A DNA stretch of 64,000 nt from Limnanthes douglasii subsp. nivea (lineage: Eukaryota; Streptophyta; Magnoliopsida; Brassicales; Limnanthaceae), in assembly GCA_036936605.1 (NCBI GenBank), contig JAUPFV010000002.1, positions 266,980,770 through 267,044,769 of the forward strand. The letters run 5' to 3'. The notes below the pieces were generated by a model. The model had not been told where the DNA came from. It saw nothing but the letters and a program-made list of their open reading frames with translations, and did no database searches. This document shows, piece by piece, positions 20,194 to 33,155 of this stretch (positions are counted from its first letter, which is position 1; each line of letters begins with the position of its first letter). The translations under genes and the position numbers were made by a program.

Positions 20194-23100
20194 ATGATAA
20201 AGATTCTTAACTGCAAAGTGTGTGGCATGAACAAAAAATCAACAGTTAGTAGGCTGAAAGCTATAATCTTTAAAGAAAAAATCAAAATCCTCTCCATTTA
20301 AGAACCAATGGCTAAGACTGAAAGGAAAAGTGAGATTGTTACTATGCTTGGATTTACCAATTTATCCTCTAATTCATCTAATAAGATTTGTGTGTTCTGG
20401 ACTGAAGAGATTTGTATTAACACCTTGTTAATCATGAGCAATGTCTTTACATGGAGGTGAGCTTCACTGGACTGGTCAACAATTTTTACTTAACGGTGGT
20501 ATATACTAAATGCCAAATGTTACAAAGGCTTGAGTTATGAGATTTGCTAAAAGTGTTTTCAACTACGGAGAAAGGCTGGCTTACAGTGGGAGATTATAAT
20601 ATTATTGTTTCTTCTAACGAGAAAATTGGTTGCACTGCATTGTGTCAGAACATCATTGATGATTTCGTGAATGCCATAAGGGATAGTCATCCAGAAGATG
20701 CTGGTTTTGCTTGCCCAAAATTTACCTGGAACAGAAGCATGAAGTGGAAAAGATTAGATCGAGCTATGTTCAACAATAACTGGAGTAACATCTTCAACAC
20801 TACACAGGTTTTTCATATGGTCAGAACTTGTTCTGACCATGCCCCTCTCCTAATCTCTTCTTACTTTAACACTCCTAAAAATTATAACTACAAAAACAAA
20901 AGTTTCAAATTTATGAATATGTGGATTAATGACAATGCTTTTCAAAGTGTGGTTGAGCACAATTGAAACCTTCAAATTAGTGGTCTTCTAAATAAAATAT
21001 TATGGTTCAAGCTTAAGAGACTCAAAAAGTGTCTAAAGACTTGGAATATCAACCATTTTGGCAATATTTTCGGTAAAGTAAAAGAGGCTCAAGAAAACAT
21101 CAAAATATGGAGTTATGTCACTCTGGAGACAAAAATCAAGACACCAAAGCTGATCTTAACAGAGCTAACAGTTTATATCTTCAGGCTCTGAGAATTGAAG
21201 AAGACTTTTGGAAACAAAAGTGTTACAATTCTTGGTTAAATAATGGAGATGGAAACACAAAAATTTATCACGCTTATGCCTAAAAAGGAGAAAAACATAA
21301 TCAAAGGTATCAAAGAGGGCAACAACTGGAAATATAATCCTGATGAGATTTTTAAATATGTTGAAGACTACTTCAAAACTTATTTTACTAGTTATCCTTA
21401 CAACAACAAGGATGAAGAGCTAGCCAGAATGCAAGATGGAATATTTGACAATATCCATAATCTGGTTACTAAAGCTGATAATAACTCTCTTATGAAATCA
21501 GCTAAGGAGGAGGAAGTTTGGAATACCATCCATACAATGAACCCAATAATTGCAAGTGGTATTGATGGGTATAATATCTTTTTTTTTGCAAAACTTATTG
21601 GAAAATCATTAAAGTTGATCTGTTAATTTCTGTAAATTTCTTTCTCTCTGGTCATACTCTGCCTAAAATAATGTTTGCGACTGGTCTCTGTCTTATTCCC
21701 AAAACCTCTAATTCCCTATACTGGAACAACTATAGACCGATTAGTATATGTTCCATGCTAAATAGAATTCTATCTAGGATAATAACCAATAGGCTCTCAA
21801 GTATCTTGCCAAAAATTATTTTCAACACCCAAGGGGATTTTGTTATAAACAGGTCTATCCATGAGAATATACTCATTGCTAAAGAGCTGGCCTATGACCT
21901 GAAGAAAGCCTAAAAAAGTTAATATCATGATTAAGCTATACATGTCAAAAGCATTTGACAGAATGTCTTTTTCTTTTATCATCAAAGTTTTTACTTTATT
22001 CGGATTTTTTAAAGACTTTACTAGCTTGATTAGTAATCTGATTAAGGATATTCACCTATCTCTTCTGATCAATGACACCGTTATAGGATACTTTCAGACT
22101 AAAAGAGGCTTGAGGCAAGGTGATCCCTTGTCTCCAAGCCTCTTCATTATAGGGGAGGAAGCTCTTATAAGAGGACTTAGTTATCTTTTCAGTTCTAACA
22201 AAAGTATGCAGTATGCTTCCAGAACAGAATATCTGGTTCCCTGCATAGCATTTATAGATGATATTTTGGTGTTCATCAATAGCTTAAATTCATCAATCAA
22301 TCTTTTGAGTTGCTTTCTAGATGGATACCAAAAGGTCTCAGGTCAATCAATAAACAAAGACAAAACAAAGATTATTACATCAACAAAACTCCAACAAAGC
22401 AGACTTAACTTCCTGGAGAATCAAACTGGATTTAAAACTGAAAACCTTCCAACAAGCTACCTAGGAATAACTCTGAACTACAACAACAATTCAAGGAACT
22501 TCAACTCAATGATAGATAAGATCAACACTAAAATAACAGAATGGGACAGTAAGTTTTTATCATCTGGGGGAAGACTTTCTTTAATCTCCTTATCTTAATG
22601 TCTATACCTTGCTACTGGATGCAAAACAACCTAATTCCAATCTGTATAATTAAAAGGCTCAAAAAAAAATTCAACAAATTTCTCTAGAGATCTAAAGTTA
22701 ATGATAAGAAAATTCATTGGATCACTTGGGCTAAACTTTGCAACCCTTTTGAGGAAAGAAGTCTGAATATCAAAAAAATAATTGAAATTTAGAACACTTA
22801 TTCTAAAAAACTATGGTTTAACTATCGAAAGAAGGACAACCTTTGGTCTAAAATGATGCATGATATCTATAACAAAAATGTTCACCCTCTAAAATCAAAT
22901 CTTAAAAGCATGGCCTTTTAACTTGGAAACGACTTGTAGGAATCAAAGACCATGCAGAAGACAACATAAGATGGATTCTGAGAAGTGTTAATATGGACTT
23001 CTGGATGGAGAATGGGCATAACCAGCCCCCTTTCCTTGACTACAAAAATACTAATGTCAATAATTGGTTTCCAGATGCCAATGTTAATAGTTTTGGAAGA

Positions 23101-24225
23101 ATAATGGATGGGACATGAATGCAATGAAAGGATTTTTATTAGAGAGCAAGATCAATCAAATTATTCAATAAAAAATATACACAAGGAAATAAGATAAGAT
23201 GATTTGGATGAAATCTTTAGACTTAGGCTTCAACACAAACCTAACTTGGAATAGAATAAGACATCATAACAACCAATCAAGTTTCTATAAGAAAATTTGG
23301 AGTACGATTACTACCATGAAGTTTTCTTTTCTTTTATAGAAACTTGTTAAAAAATTCTTACCATTTGACTCAATAATGCAAAAAACACACTTAAATCTAG
23401 CAACTAAGTGTCAGTTTTTTCTAATTATGAAAACATCAATCACCATTTCGTGAACTGCTCTTATGCTTGGAATATTTGGAATCATTTCAGTGATTTAGTC
23501 AACATTAGGATAGAAAGATACACGATTTTAACTCATATTATGCGCAACTGGTTCTGGTTTTCATCTCAAAAGTTCATATTACTCATGTTTTGCGTGCAAT
23601 TATATGTTGGGTGATCTGGAAAAATCAAAATGACTCTAAATTTAAAGATACTAGTGTATATATTACTTATACTATCATTTACATTAATAAGATTATTAAT
23701 GGTTTAGATACATCAAAAACTCTAACAAAAAAACATTGGTCAAAGGCTATTGATGCAGGCTCCTCTCTTGGTTATCTTTCGATAAAAGACAAAAACAAAA
23801 AAAGATACTTACCTGAAGTGGGTAACTCCTGAAAGAGAAAGAATGAAGTTGAATATTGATGTTACGTGTCTTTAAAATGGAGAATCTAGCGGAGGGATGA
23901 TGATCAGATCAATAAAGGCGATATTGTAATAGGCTTTGGCAAAATATTTAGCAAGCTTTCCCCTCTAATAAACATTCTAGCTAATGGAAAAATCTATTGG
24001 TACCTTCATTCCATTATTTTGATTTGCAAGAGTCTAATTAGGCCTTCCATGTCTATCAAATTTATCTCCAGATGTCAAAACAGAATCACATACTAGCTCA
24101 AAAAATGGACACTAAAATGAAAGGAAAAAGCATATTTTTCTGAGTTTAATGCTCTAAATCATCTACTAGCAATTGTGACTCTTGAAAGTATCGGTCTGGG
24201 ATACATCAATCCCAGTACTGAGTAA
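20194..24225 (+). pseudogene. LINE 2 ORF2 (EN-RT-RNaseH), heavily frameshifted
   Basis: Begins at an ATG coding for MIKILNCKVCGMN and ends at a TAA after GYINPSTE, matching LINE 1's GGGYIYPD end. Recognisable parts: endonuclease (VGDYNIIVSS, SDHAPLLIS, 20,580-20,870); reverse transcriptase in several frames (LIPKTSN, YRPISICSMLNR, KLYMSKAFDRMS, RGLRQGDPLSP, about 21,540-22,600) with the catalytic Asp-Asp retained as AFIDDILVF (about 22,248-22,272); zf-RVT (about 23,400-23,500); a weak RNase H trace. Many stops and frameshifts separate these. Confidence 0.88.
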
Positions 24226-24595
24226 TCCTCATTATACAATATTCTTCTATGTCTCTGTCGATTTCACTTTTGTTTGTAGATGCAGAAGATTAAGGGTTGA
24301 GCTTTGGAGAAGACGTCTGAAGAAAGAAATCTTAGTTTTGATGAGAAAATTATATTCATAAAAGATGAAGGAAGAGGAAAGTAATTGATCGATAAAGAGG
24401 ATGGAAGATGTTCTGAAGCAAAATCGTAGAGCGACAAATTATTTAGGATTGAATTTTCAATTTTCATCTGGTGCCATTAGTTTGTAAAAAGTGTATTTTT
24501 TTTGTTTACACCCACTAGTTTGTACAAACTCTCAAATTGTTCCTCAAAAAAATAAAAATTAATTTTTTGCCAAAAAAAATGTTACCCAACTTTTC

Positions 24596-26425
24596 ATTTT
24601 AGAGCATTTCCAACCACTAGTCTAAATATATATATATATATATATAAAGTTTGCAATTTTAAAAAAATAGAATATTGCATAATCCAACACAATTTTTGTA
24701 ATTATGGTAGATTTTTATTTTATAAATGAAAAAAAATTATAGATAGTGAGTAACTTCTTAAGTAAATATATCTATTAAAAACATTGTCGGTAAATATGTT
24801 ATTCATTTTACATTGACAGTTGGAAAATATTTTTTTATCAAAATAAATGTAAATTTAACTATTTAGTATATAGCATATATTTGTTGGGATGCTCTTACTC
24901 GGTAAACTTAAACATTATTTGTAAATCCAAATCAATTAAACCGTGACCAAATTTTGTAATCTAAACCATTAAGTGAAATCACAAAAATTATAAACCCCTA
25001 ATTTTGAAACACAAATTTATAAAATCTTCTAACATTGGTTAGTATTTAAGTATTACAGTTATTATTTGTTTAATTTATCAAGTATTTCAATTAATATTTT
25101 TATATTCACGAATAGTTATCGATTCATTCTTTTATGAGATGTCAATTGTTTTTTATTCGTATTTTTATCCAAATGGTGACTAATAACAAAAAACGTCGAT
25201 GGACAAATTGAAAAACAAATGGAGTATTATTCTAATTTTTTCGAATAATATACATGTAATGTTGAAGGTTTTAATGTTAATGGTTTTACGTTTGTAATAG
25301 TATTATTGTTTATTATATTATTTCACTTTTCACCAGATATTTAGATTTTTGTATATTAATCGTATTAGGGTTTGATGTTGTTTTTTTGAATTGCATGTTA
25401 TATAACAAAATGTTTATGATTTGATGCTAATGGTGTTATGGTTTTGATTTGTCGTAAATGTTGTTAGTTTGGTGACTTCAATTAACACCAAATAGATGTT
25501 AAAGATGCATCCTAGAAAACTATATTTGCACTTACGCTATTTATGTACTAGGTAATTGAGTTACTTGACACAAATATTTGAAAAAATAATTAGTTTCTTT
25601 AAAGCAAAAGCTTAAATTTAATGAGTTTATTTGGTAACTATGTTATATTTTATAGTAATAATTTTCATATAAATTTAAACTTGTATGTGTTAATGTAAGA
25701 TTATTCACAACGATTATACATGAAAAAATATTTTATGATAATACGATGATATGCTATCATGGCGGCAAATATTCAGTGATAACTAGCATTAATCCGGATA
25801 AGATATCACTCATTTATCTTTTAGAAGACATTTATATTAATATCTCATGTCAACATGAAGATAATTTTGGTGTATTAAATTTTGGATATCAACTCCTTTG
25901 GTATGAACACAATAAAATTTAATTTATATCTCTAAGGTAGTTGTAATGAATCGAGAAGAACAAACATATGTAATATTTGCTTCATTAAGGAAGAGATAAT
26001 ATATTTGAAATAATTTACATATATTTAAAGCCTATTAAAACAGATTTCAAGGTAAGATGTAGGTCGGGTTGGTACTTTATGATATTTTTATAATAAATAG
26101 TTTGAAGGTTAATTATTACTGGTCGTAAACGTAAATTCCAATGATCAGATGTACCATATATCTTGAGATACTGTAGAGATTGAGAATAAAGATTGTTGGA
26201 CATGATTTTGAGGTTTTTTTTATAATAGGATTTAGAAATTAGAAACTAGACTGCTTTGTTATGGGTCAAATGATATATAGAATTGGCTACTTCATACTCT
26301 GATAAAGAATTTCACTAACTCGAAGTATAGGCTTTACTACATATATTTGTACGTTAGTTTTTAAAACTCATATCCTGGCAAACTGGAAAAGAACATTTGT
26401 TTAGGAAACTAGGAGGATAATATAT
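24596..26425. other. AT-rich intergenic DNA with a short (TA)n
   Basis: A TA microsatellite lies at about 24,626-24,646. No coding frame with recognisable content on either strand. Confidence 0.6.
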
Positions 26426-26429
26426 GTAA

Positions 26430-27190
26430 AATAGTTTCGAGTACATATAAAGGATGTGAGAACTATTAACTTAGAAGCTTATAGTTGGTTGTCCAAACAA
26501 AACTGTTAGTGAGTGGTGTAGATCTCATTTTGATGTTAAAATAAAGTACAACGTCCAAACGAATAACCTAGATTAAACATTTAACATAATAATTTTACAT
26601 CTTAAAGAGAAATATATCATAATATTGATGGATGGAATTAGACGTCAAACTATGAAAGTGATAACCAAAATAAAGTTTGTGGTACCTATAATGTAATTAT
26701 TTTTTACCAATTATCATAAAGAAATTAGAAGTAAGTTTAAAGGAAACTGGTAAGTGTTGGGTTGAATTGTCAGGATGGCGCAAACATGAGGTTATGAGTG
26801 AGAATGAACAGTTTGTTGTAGACTTAAAAGAAATGAGTCGTGCTTGTAGGACTTGACAGTTAAATGGCTTATAATATAAACATGTGATATGTGTCATCTT
26901 AGTAGCATATAAAGACCTTTCATATTTTGTTTTACAGTATTATCATCTATCAACCACCATGTTAATATATACACATACATTGAATCATATTAATGACCAG
27001 TTACTTTAAGAGAAATATATATTTCTTCAAGTAAAACCACTACCTATAGTCAAGAAATGTAAGTACTAACATAAAAAGACAAAAATGAGATGAATCCACT
27101 ATCAAAACCTAGATTGTCAAAAAAATATGTGAAATTGAAGTTTTTAAGTGCAAAAAATGGGCACAATCAAGGGTATTGCAAAATTATAAT
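26430..27190 (+). pseudogene. relic of a second type of MULE transposase (C-terminal half)
   Basis: Translating in pieces gives EAYSWLSKQ-like, EWCRSHFDVKIKYNVQTNNL-like (26,510-26,570), then a SWIM-type zinc finger relic: FVVDLKEMSRACRT, stop, QLNGL, stop, YKHVICVIL (26,810-26,900). The matching family pattern is a CxC...CxH box with W-x-L-T-G-I-P-C. The Trp and first Pro-Cys positions are now stops or changed. A GHNQGYCK zinc-knuckle-like stretch follows at about 27,155-27,180. It is of the ordinary MuDR-like SWIM type, unlike the 39.8-kb MULE. Dead. Confidence 0.6.
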
Positions 27191-27723
27191 TGAATCTAGC
27201 GAATAGGTTGAAAGTATAGTTTCTTCTGCGCAACCAACTAATATGGTTAAAACTCAAGTAACTCCAATTACTATATCACGAAAAATAATATGGAATATTA
27301 TACTATCTTTTCTTTATAAAAATACTTATTTCCAAATTTTATAGTCTTGTAATTTTTTGTGTTTATAACTCTGATGTTTATATAACTATGCTAGAGCGTT
27401 CAGAAATATAATGCCAAAATTAAGCTATTTTTTTTATAAATATGATACTTAATTTGTTTGAAATTTATAATATTTTTTCTAAATGTTAGAGGAACGTCCT
27501 ATTTATTGCGTTAAAAATATAAATAACAAGGGATAAAGGCTAAAATAGACAATAAAAGACATAAGAATATTTGTTTGTTAGCATTGAATCATTGGTCTAT
27601 GAGAACTTGATGATCTTATACATAAAGTTAGATAACTTGTTTTCTTTGTTGGTATCGATTGAATAAGTTGTCATGTTATGTAGGAACTAATTTGTAACTT
27701 AATATGCATAAAGCTAGACATAA

Positions 27724-28000
27724 GTGTTTGTTATGTTATGAATTGTATACTTTGTCATATTACGTAGATATTTTGAGAAATATTTGTTTTAGGAAAGTTG
27801 ATTAATGTTGAATTATTCAATTTTGTATTAGTAGGTTATTTGGTTATACCATTATGATATTCAAAGAAAATGACACGAGTGTTTGTTATGTTATGAATTA
27901 AATACTTGGTCTTATTAGGTATATATTGTGTGAAAAATAAGTTTGGAGAAAGTTGGTTAATGTTGAACATGTTGAGTTCATTTGGTCTTAATTTGTTTGT
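27724..28000. repeat. two-copy tandem repeat, period about 155 bp
   Basis: GTGTTTGTTATGTTATGAATT begins at 27,724 and again at 27,879. Both copies continue with ACTT(T/G)GTC...ATTA and AGAAAGTTG(A/G)TTAATGTTGAA. Divergent, noncoding. Confidence 0.7.
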
Positions 28001-29590
28001 AGGAACCAACTGGTGTGTTCTCTTCATAACAAAGCATGAAATCCACACATGAAAATGGGTTCTAACAAAAAATATGCAACAATGTGAAACAAATACAGTT
28101 GCAAACATAAACAAGTTAAGAAAAAAATAAGAGGCGTTCTGATTCTCTCCATTCTAATTATTATATGTTTCGATCAATTTTGTTATCAGAGAATATTCTG
28201 AGTTAAAACATTCACATGTCTGTTCATTGGTCTCATTAAACATATGAAACAAAAAAAAAGAACAATTTTGAAACTATGAAAATGAATCATACATTAAAAA
28301 TATATATATGTTGTTTCAAAATAATATAAATCTATAATAATGAACCCAATATAGGTTCATAAATTGTTACAAACCCTAATTTGCTAATTGTCCAAAAATT
28401 ATTATTTCAAAATCACAAATCTGTAAACTTAAATCAAAACTAGGATTCATAATTCATATTAATAGCTCTATAGTTTGTACATCCAAAAAATCTTATACAT
28501 TAATTTTAATTTGTTTATGAAGTGCGAAGGACAAATGACTTTCTACAAAAGTATCAACTCTATTTCTTAAATTTCTATTTGGGTGTACTTTGTTGAACTA
28601 CTAAACATATCCATTCAAAAGCAAAAGAACATAAGAGCACGATAAAATATATAAGTGATTTTTTTAAAAAAAAAACCTATGTAAAAGTTTTTGATGAACT
28701 GAGAAACAAAATCAAGTTTTTTTATAAGCATAAAAACATATTAGACTTATTGATGTTAGGTAAAAAAAACAAGAAAGAAAAAATGTGGGGTAAAAATGTA
28801 CCATCCAAGTTACTACCACGTTGTTTATGGTCGTAGGTTAAAATAAACTTTTGAGATCGAGATATCGATTGTTTATATCTTAACTTTTCCAAAAGATGCT
28901 AAATGATAATAGCAAAGCAATCCCATCTACAATAGATTATTTGTCCATATTTTAAAAAGTTGCTGGATTATATGGTATAAATGGAAAACGGGTAACCAAT
29001 CATCTAGGGAAAGAATAGTCAAAACCTATTGTATTTCAAAACCAAAAAAAGGAAATGTACGAGCTTTCATCGAATAATATTACATATTTTTCTAAATACA
29101 AATTTAATTGAGTTGATGAAACTATATTATAAACGTGTTTAAATTGTGTAAGATATAATGATTTTAAATTAAAATAAAATGTAATATAAATTAGTCAAAA
29201 ATCATGAAACGATCATTTATGTTTTTATATAATGTATGTCTATACGACACTTTATGTTGTATAAATTATTATTTTATAAAATGTATAAATTTCTTAATTG
29301 TTTATATATATATATATATATATATATTTCAGTTTCACTATAAAAAGAAATTATTTTTTATTTTCATTTTATAAAAAATGATAAAATAAAATAATAAACT
29401 GAATATTTTAAAACGAGAACAATAATACTATATATATTTTTTGGTTCAAGTTATAAATAATAAAAATCATTTTTCAATTGAAGAGGTTATAATAAGTTTT
29501 TGATAATGGGTTTTGATATTTAAAAAAATGTTAATTACGTGAAATTTGTTGTGTATGATAAAAATGAATGTCTCATATAAGAGCAAACAA
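28001..29590. other. AT-rich intergenic DNA, nothing identified
   Basis: Contains a (TA)n tract at about 29,302-29,328. No coding content recognised. Confidence 0.55.
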
Positions 29591-29775
29591 ACAAGATATA
29601 ATTATCTTCATGCGTCCGAGTCCTTCTACAAACGCTTTTTTGGTTTGAGCATGTCACCTTGTATGGTTTACCTTCTGATGTTGGTTTGCATGCTATTGCG
29701 TCAGACTGAGGGTTTACTCTATGCGCACTCGTTGAGTAGCAACCGCGAGGTTCCCTAAAAAAACAAGATATAATT
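29591..29775 (+). mobile_element. SINE-like (AU-type) insertion with 13-bp TSD
   Basis: The body 29,604-29,762 is flanked by ACAAGATATAATT at 29,591-29,603 and 29,763-29,775, a perfect 13-bp duplication. The 3' part (GAGGGTTTACTCTATGCGCAC...GAGTAGCAACCGCGAGGTTCCC followed by A) matches what I remember of the 3' end of AU SINEs and some plant RTE-type LINEs (GGGTTTACCCC...GGGTAGCGGCTGCGGGTTCCC). About 160 bp, so either a 5'-truncated SINE or a short LINE tail. Confidence 0.75.
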
Positions 29776-29879
29776 GTAATTAAACAAATGACACGCTTTA
29801 TTATATATATTTTATACGATTTAATATAACTTTTTTATTATAAAAATGAAATTTTGACACAAATAATTTGAATCACGAA

Positions 29880-30170
29880 TATGAGCATAGACTAGCACAA
29901 CTTTGCTCTTTGGTGTACTCTTAAAAAGACTCACATTAATTGAGATATTTCATTCACTTATATATTGTATATTATTTTCGGTCTAAGTGATGTGGGATAA
30001 AAGACCAAATTTAATTTTAACACTCTCCCTTAAATTGGATCTACATAATGTGGAGTAAGTTTACTCTTAACACTCTCCCGTAAAATTGATCGAGGGAATG
30101 CAATCCACCTCGCACAATACATCCATCGCATCACTTAGAATGCAGGTTTCAACCTTGCTCTGATACCATG
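29880..30170 (-). mobile_element. LTR retrotransposon relic with tRNA-Met primer binding site (antisense)
   Basis: GCTCTGATACCA at 30,157-30,168 is, on the minus strand, TGGTATCAGAGC, the usual copia-type primer binding site complementary to initiator tRNA-Met. It is preceded on that strand by an LTR end ...TAACA (30,169 onward). The sequence on the 3' side (29,990-30,130), with two copies of TTAACACTCTCCC, looks like leader or related LTR material. The LTR's outer border was not found. Confidence 0.55.
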
Positions 30171-30499
30171 TTAGAAATTGATTTTGAAAAACAATTAGAA
30201 ATTTGTAATTCAAACAATGATAAATGAATTTTATTTCCGATCATATATTGCTCGTGAGAGTTTTTCAACGACTTACAAATTTAATTTTAACTCATCATTC
30301 AAAATAGTATCGTTGATAATCAGAGCCTCCTCAAAGGTTTACATGAGAAAAAAAACAAATGTTATACTTGTGTATTTTGTAACATACCTTTAAGGATATA
30401 TGATTTTTCTGGTATAACATAATATGATCCACTAAATTTTAAAAAAGTTTTAACTCTTAACTACAATCAAATTCAATTAACAAAAAGTATAAATAATGC

Positions 30500-30790
30500 A
30501 TAAAAATCAAGTTTGGGATCTTGTTATGTTACATGAGGAAAATATACCAATTGGTTGTACATGGATACTTAAATCAACCGAAAAATATGACAAGAAGAAA
30601 CAATATTGTCTTGTAACAAAACATTATTTAATTACCGTGAGATGAATGACAATAGAGATTATTTTTAATTGTATAATTTGTTAAAATAAAAATGTGACAT
30701 TAGCATTTTAATTTTGAATTTCACAAGATGGATCTTATGGAAATATTTCTTAATGATAATATTAAAGAACTATCTATAGAAACAAATTCA
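30500..30790 (+). pseudogene. Ty1/copia reverse transcriptase fragment
   Basis: Codes for VWDLVMLHEENIPIGCTWIL (30,505 onward), then after a break HKMDLMEIFLNDNIKELSIE (about 30,726-30,785). These correspond to the start of copia reverse transcriptase (W-x-L-V-x-L-P...P-I-G-C-K-W-V-F-K and L-x-Q-M-D-V-x-T-A-F-L-N-G-x-L-x-E). The region between is deleted or scrambled. Opposite in strand to the primer binding site at 30,157, so probably a different element. Confidence 0.7.
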
Positions 30791-31398
30791 AGATCATCCA
30801 ATGAATGCTAACACACTATATTTAGTCTATAAAAATACAGAGTAAAATAATCACATCATGATATGATACATCGACAAATTCTATGATTGTAAATCTCATT
30901 ACAAAAAGATTGCCAAATCAAACAGTTTATATGAGTGTTCTTTTTGAAAAAAAAAATATTTTTCATTAGAATTTCATTTATTTTAGTTTTTTTCTTATAT
31001 TATTTTACTCGGTACACATTTGAGTGGATATAATATGGTTGTATTTGTTCTTATTTCATACGTTTTTTATATTATCAATTTTTATGTGAGAATAAAACTA
31101 TATATATATATATGTGTTTAAAAAAAATAATATTATAATTTTTTTAAAATTGATAAAAACATATGAAACAAGCTATTTTTCTGTTTGTAAATTCAAAATT
31201 AAAATTACATATTGCTATTATTATTTGTAACTATAAATCATGAGGTAAAAGCTTTTCTTTATATTATATTTATAAAAATTAGTTAAAAACAAAAAATAAT
31301 CTTTAAAATTTTAGAAAAATAATTTAAGATATAATAAATTGTTTTCAATCAATTAAAATAATGTATAAATATAATAATAAGAAAAATACTTTCATGTC

Positions 31399-31401
<3 letters not shown>

Positions 31402-31440
<39 letters not shown>
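31402..31440. repeat. (TA)n microsatellite
   Basis: About 19 uninterrupted TA units. Confidence 0.9.
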
Positions 31441-31442
<2 letters not shown>

Positions 31443-33030
31443 GAATAATTTTAACTAAACATATATTATGTTTGATTTTTTTGTTATGTTCCTATAATTT
31501 TTTTAATGAATATCATTATTAATATTACTAATTTGTTTTGAAAAAAAATAAGATTTATACGTTTGTAAGTATTCTGAAAAATAGTTTCAATTGTGTATTA
31601 TGTTAAGTTGTCTAAAAAACTTATATAGATGATCTTTTGGATTGATTTTTTTTACTTTCGTAATAAAAAAAATAGAATGAACACATCAAATTAAGATGTG
31701 ATGATGGAGTTTTCTTCCTTAGATTATTGCCAAAGACATAAGACTAAATATGATGAAGAATTTTTTTATTAATAAAAAAATTAACTCTTTTTTTGCAATG
31801 ATAAGATCTCTTATTTATAGCTACATTATTCTTAAATTATATGGATGTATGACACTTGCACCGACCAACTATTACAATATATTATCATTTTACCTATTAA
31901 CTGTCATGAGTATTTAAGTAATACATTACATTTGTATTTAAATCTTCTATTCATCTTTAAATTTTATACATATTCACTTGAATTTTGCTTGTTGTGTTGA
32001 TTGCCTATCCTCATATATCTCACCCATATTGTTATTTTATTGTACTGCTTTATCCCTTTGCCAACACCTTTAATTAACTATTTTGCCGACACCTTTATTC
32101 TTAAATGCTTCATTAATCATTGTCAGTTTCAATGATAATATTTTACTGATATCATTAATCATTACATTTGTCAATCGTGTAAAACGTGCTACGTCATTTA
32201 TGTTTCAAGTTCATCCAAAAATGTATATATTTATCGGATAAAAAGAAAAGTAAAATTAGCAAAGTATCCATACTATAACGTACTTTTGTTTTTTTTATCA
32301 AAAGTGCTAAGGCATGGTACCACGTTATGTTGCTCCTTTCGGCTTAAATAATTCTTATATTCTTAGCAACGGTCTTAAATTTTATTTTATTAATTGAAAT
32401 ATATATTCCTATGTTTTCTTTGTTAATGTTTTTTAAATATATTTTTTATTTATTTTCAAATTTTTTTATAGGTGACTTGACTTCCATAAATCCACAAATT
32501 TTCACTCAAAAGTTTGTAGCTAAATATTATAATAATTTATCATCAAATATTTCAAACGTTGAGCTTCCCCTTCGTTAAATTGAGCTTCAAATGGAGGTAT
32601 AACAGATATATTAATAAGTTTTTTTTAGTTTTTTTTAAATAATTTTATTTATATATCTATTTTTTTGAATTTCCTTCAACTTTATCATTTTTGTCGGTAA
32701 GCAATTTACTTCCAACAAAACGAAGCTTCTAAATACTTATTCAATCCCTTCGATTAAATTTGGTGAAGGGACGATGAAATCGCTACAAAATCTTAACGAT
32801 TAGGAAAAATTAACTTGCTTCAAACCTTAAATATCCAGTTAAAAGAAAAAAAATCGATAAACTTAATGTTGATGTTAAAATTGCAAAAAAGCTAAACAAT
32901 CCAATATTCAATAAGTTAAGAAGAGCTTTACCGATAAAGTTTTGAAAAAAGTTACAAAAATCATCGAAGAACTTTGAGAAGATATATTGATAAAAATCTT
33001 CGCTATTTACTTCATATTTTCCCATTATTA
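31441..33030. other. AT-rich DNA, possible antisense LTR relic, nothing firm
   Basis: At 31,800-31,830 the minus strand reads GTAGCTATAAATAAGAGATC, a promoter-like TATA context as found in LTRs. I could not find TG/CA borders or a partner. A 75-codon minus-strand frame at 32,810-33,037 has no recognisable content. Confidence 0.3.
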
Positions 33031-33033
33031 TTA

Positions 33034-33155
33034 CCAAATCTTGATAAAAATCTTACTATTACAACTAAGATATCAAGATTTGGTAAAAATCTTGATAAAA
33101 ATCTTATTATTCGTTAGTTGATTTGAGCTTTACCAAATCTTGATAAAAATCTTCG
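33034..33155. repeat. short direct and inverted repeats, ACCAAATCTTGATAAAAATC
   Basis: The 20-mer ACCAAATCTTGATAAAAATC occurs near 33,034 and 33,129. A middle copy near 33,074-33,107 appears partly inverted (AAGATTTGGT followed by AAAAATCTTGATAAAAATCTT). Hairpins are possible. Origin unknown. Confidence 0.65.

Larger units (their letters stand above)
19384..24577 (+). mobile_element. second L1-type LINE, 5'-truncated (5.2 kb)
   Basis: Flanked by AAATGTTACCCAGCTTTC (19,366-19,383) and AAATGTTACCCAACTTTT (about 24,578-24,595), a TSD with one or two differences. The 3' end is A-rich. It begins within ORF1, so it is 5'-truncated. Its ORF2 matches LINE 1 motif for motif (for example HMVRTCSDHAPLLIS), so the two belong to related families. 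It is more decayed than LINE 1. Confidence 0.88.

Noticed and set aside
27836..28114. 92-codon minus-strand frame
   Set aside because: Overlaps the 155-bp tandem repeat and has no recognisable motif.
30157..30168. tRNA-like sequence
   Set aside because: Only the 12 bases complementary to the tRNA-Met 3' end are present; it is a retrotransposon primer binding site, not a tRNA gene.
32810..33037. 75-codon minus-strand frame with hydrophobic stretches
   Set aside because: AT-rich DNA gives Phe/Leu/Ile by composition; no family pattern, no promoter, overlaps repeat DNA.
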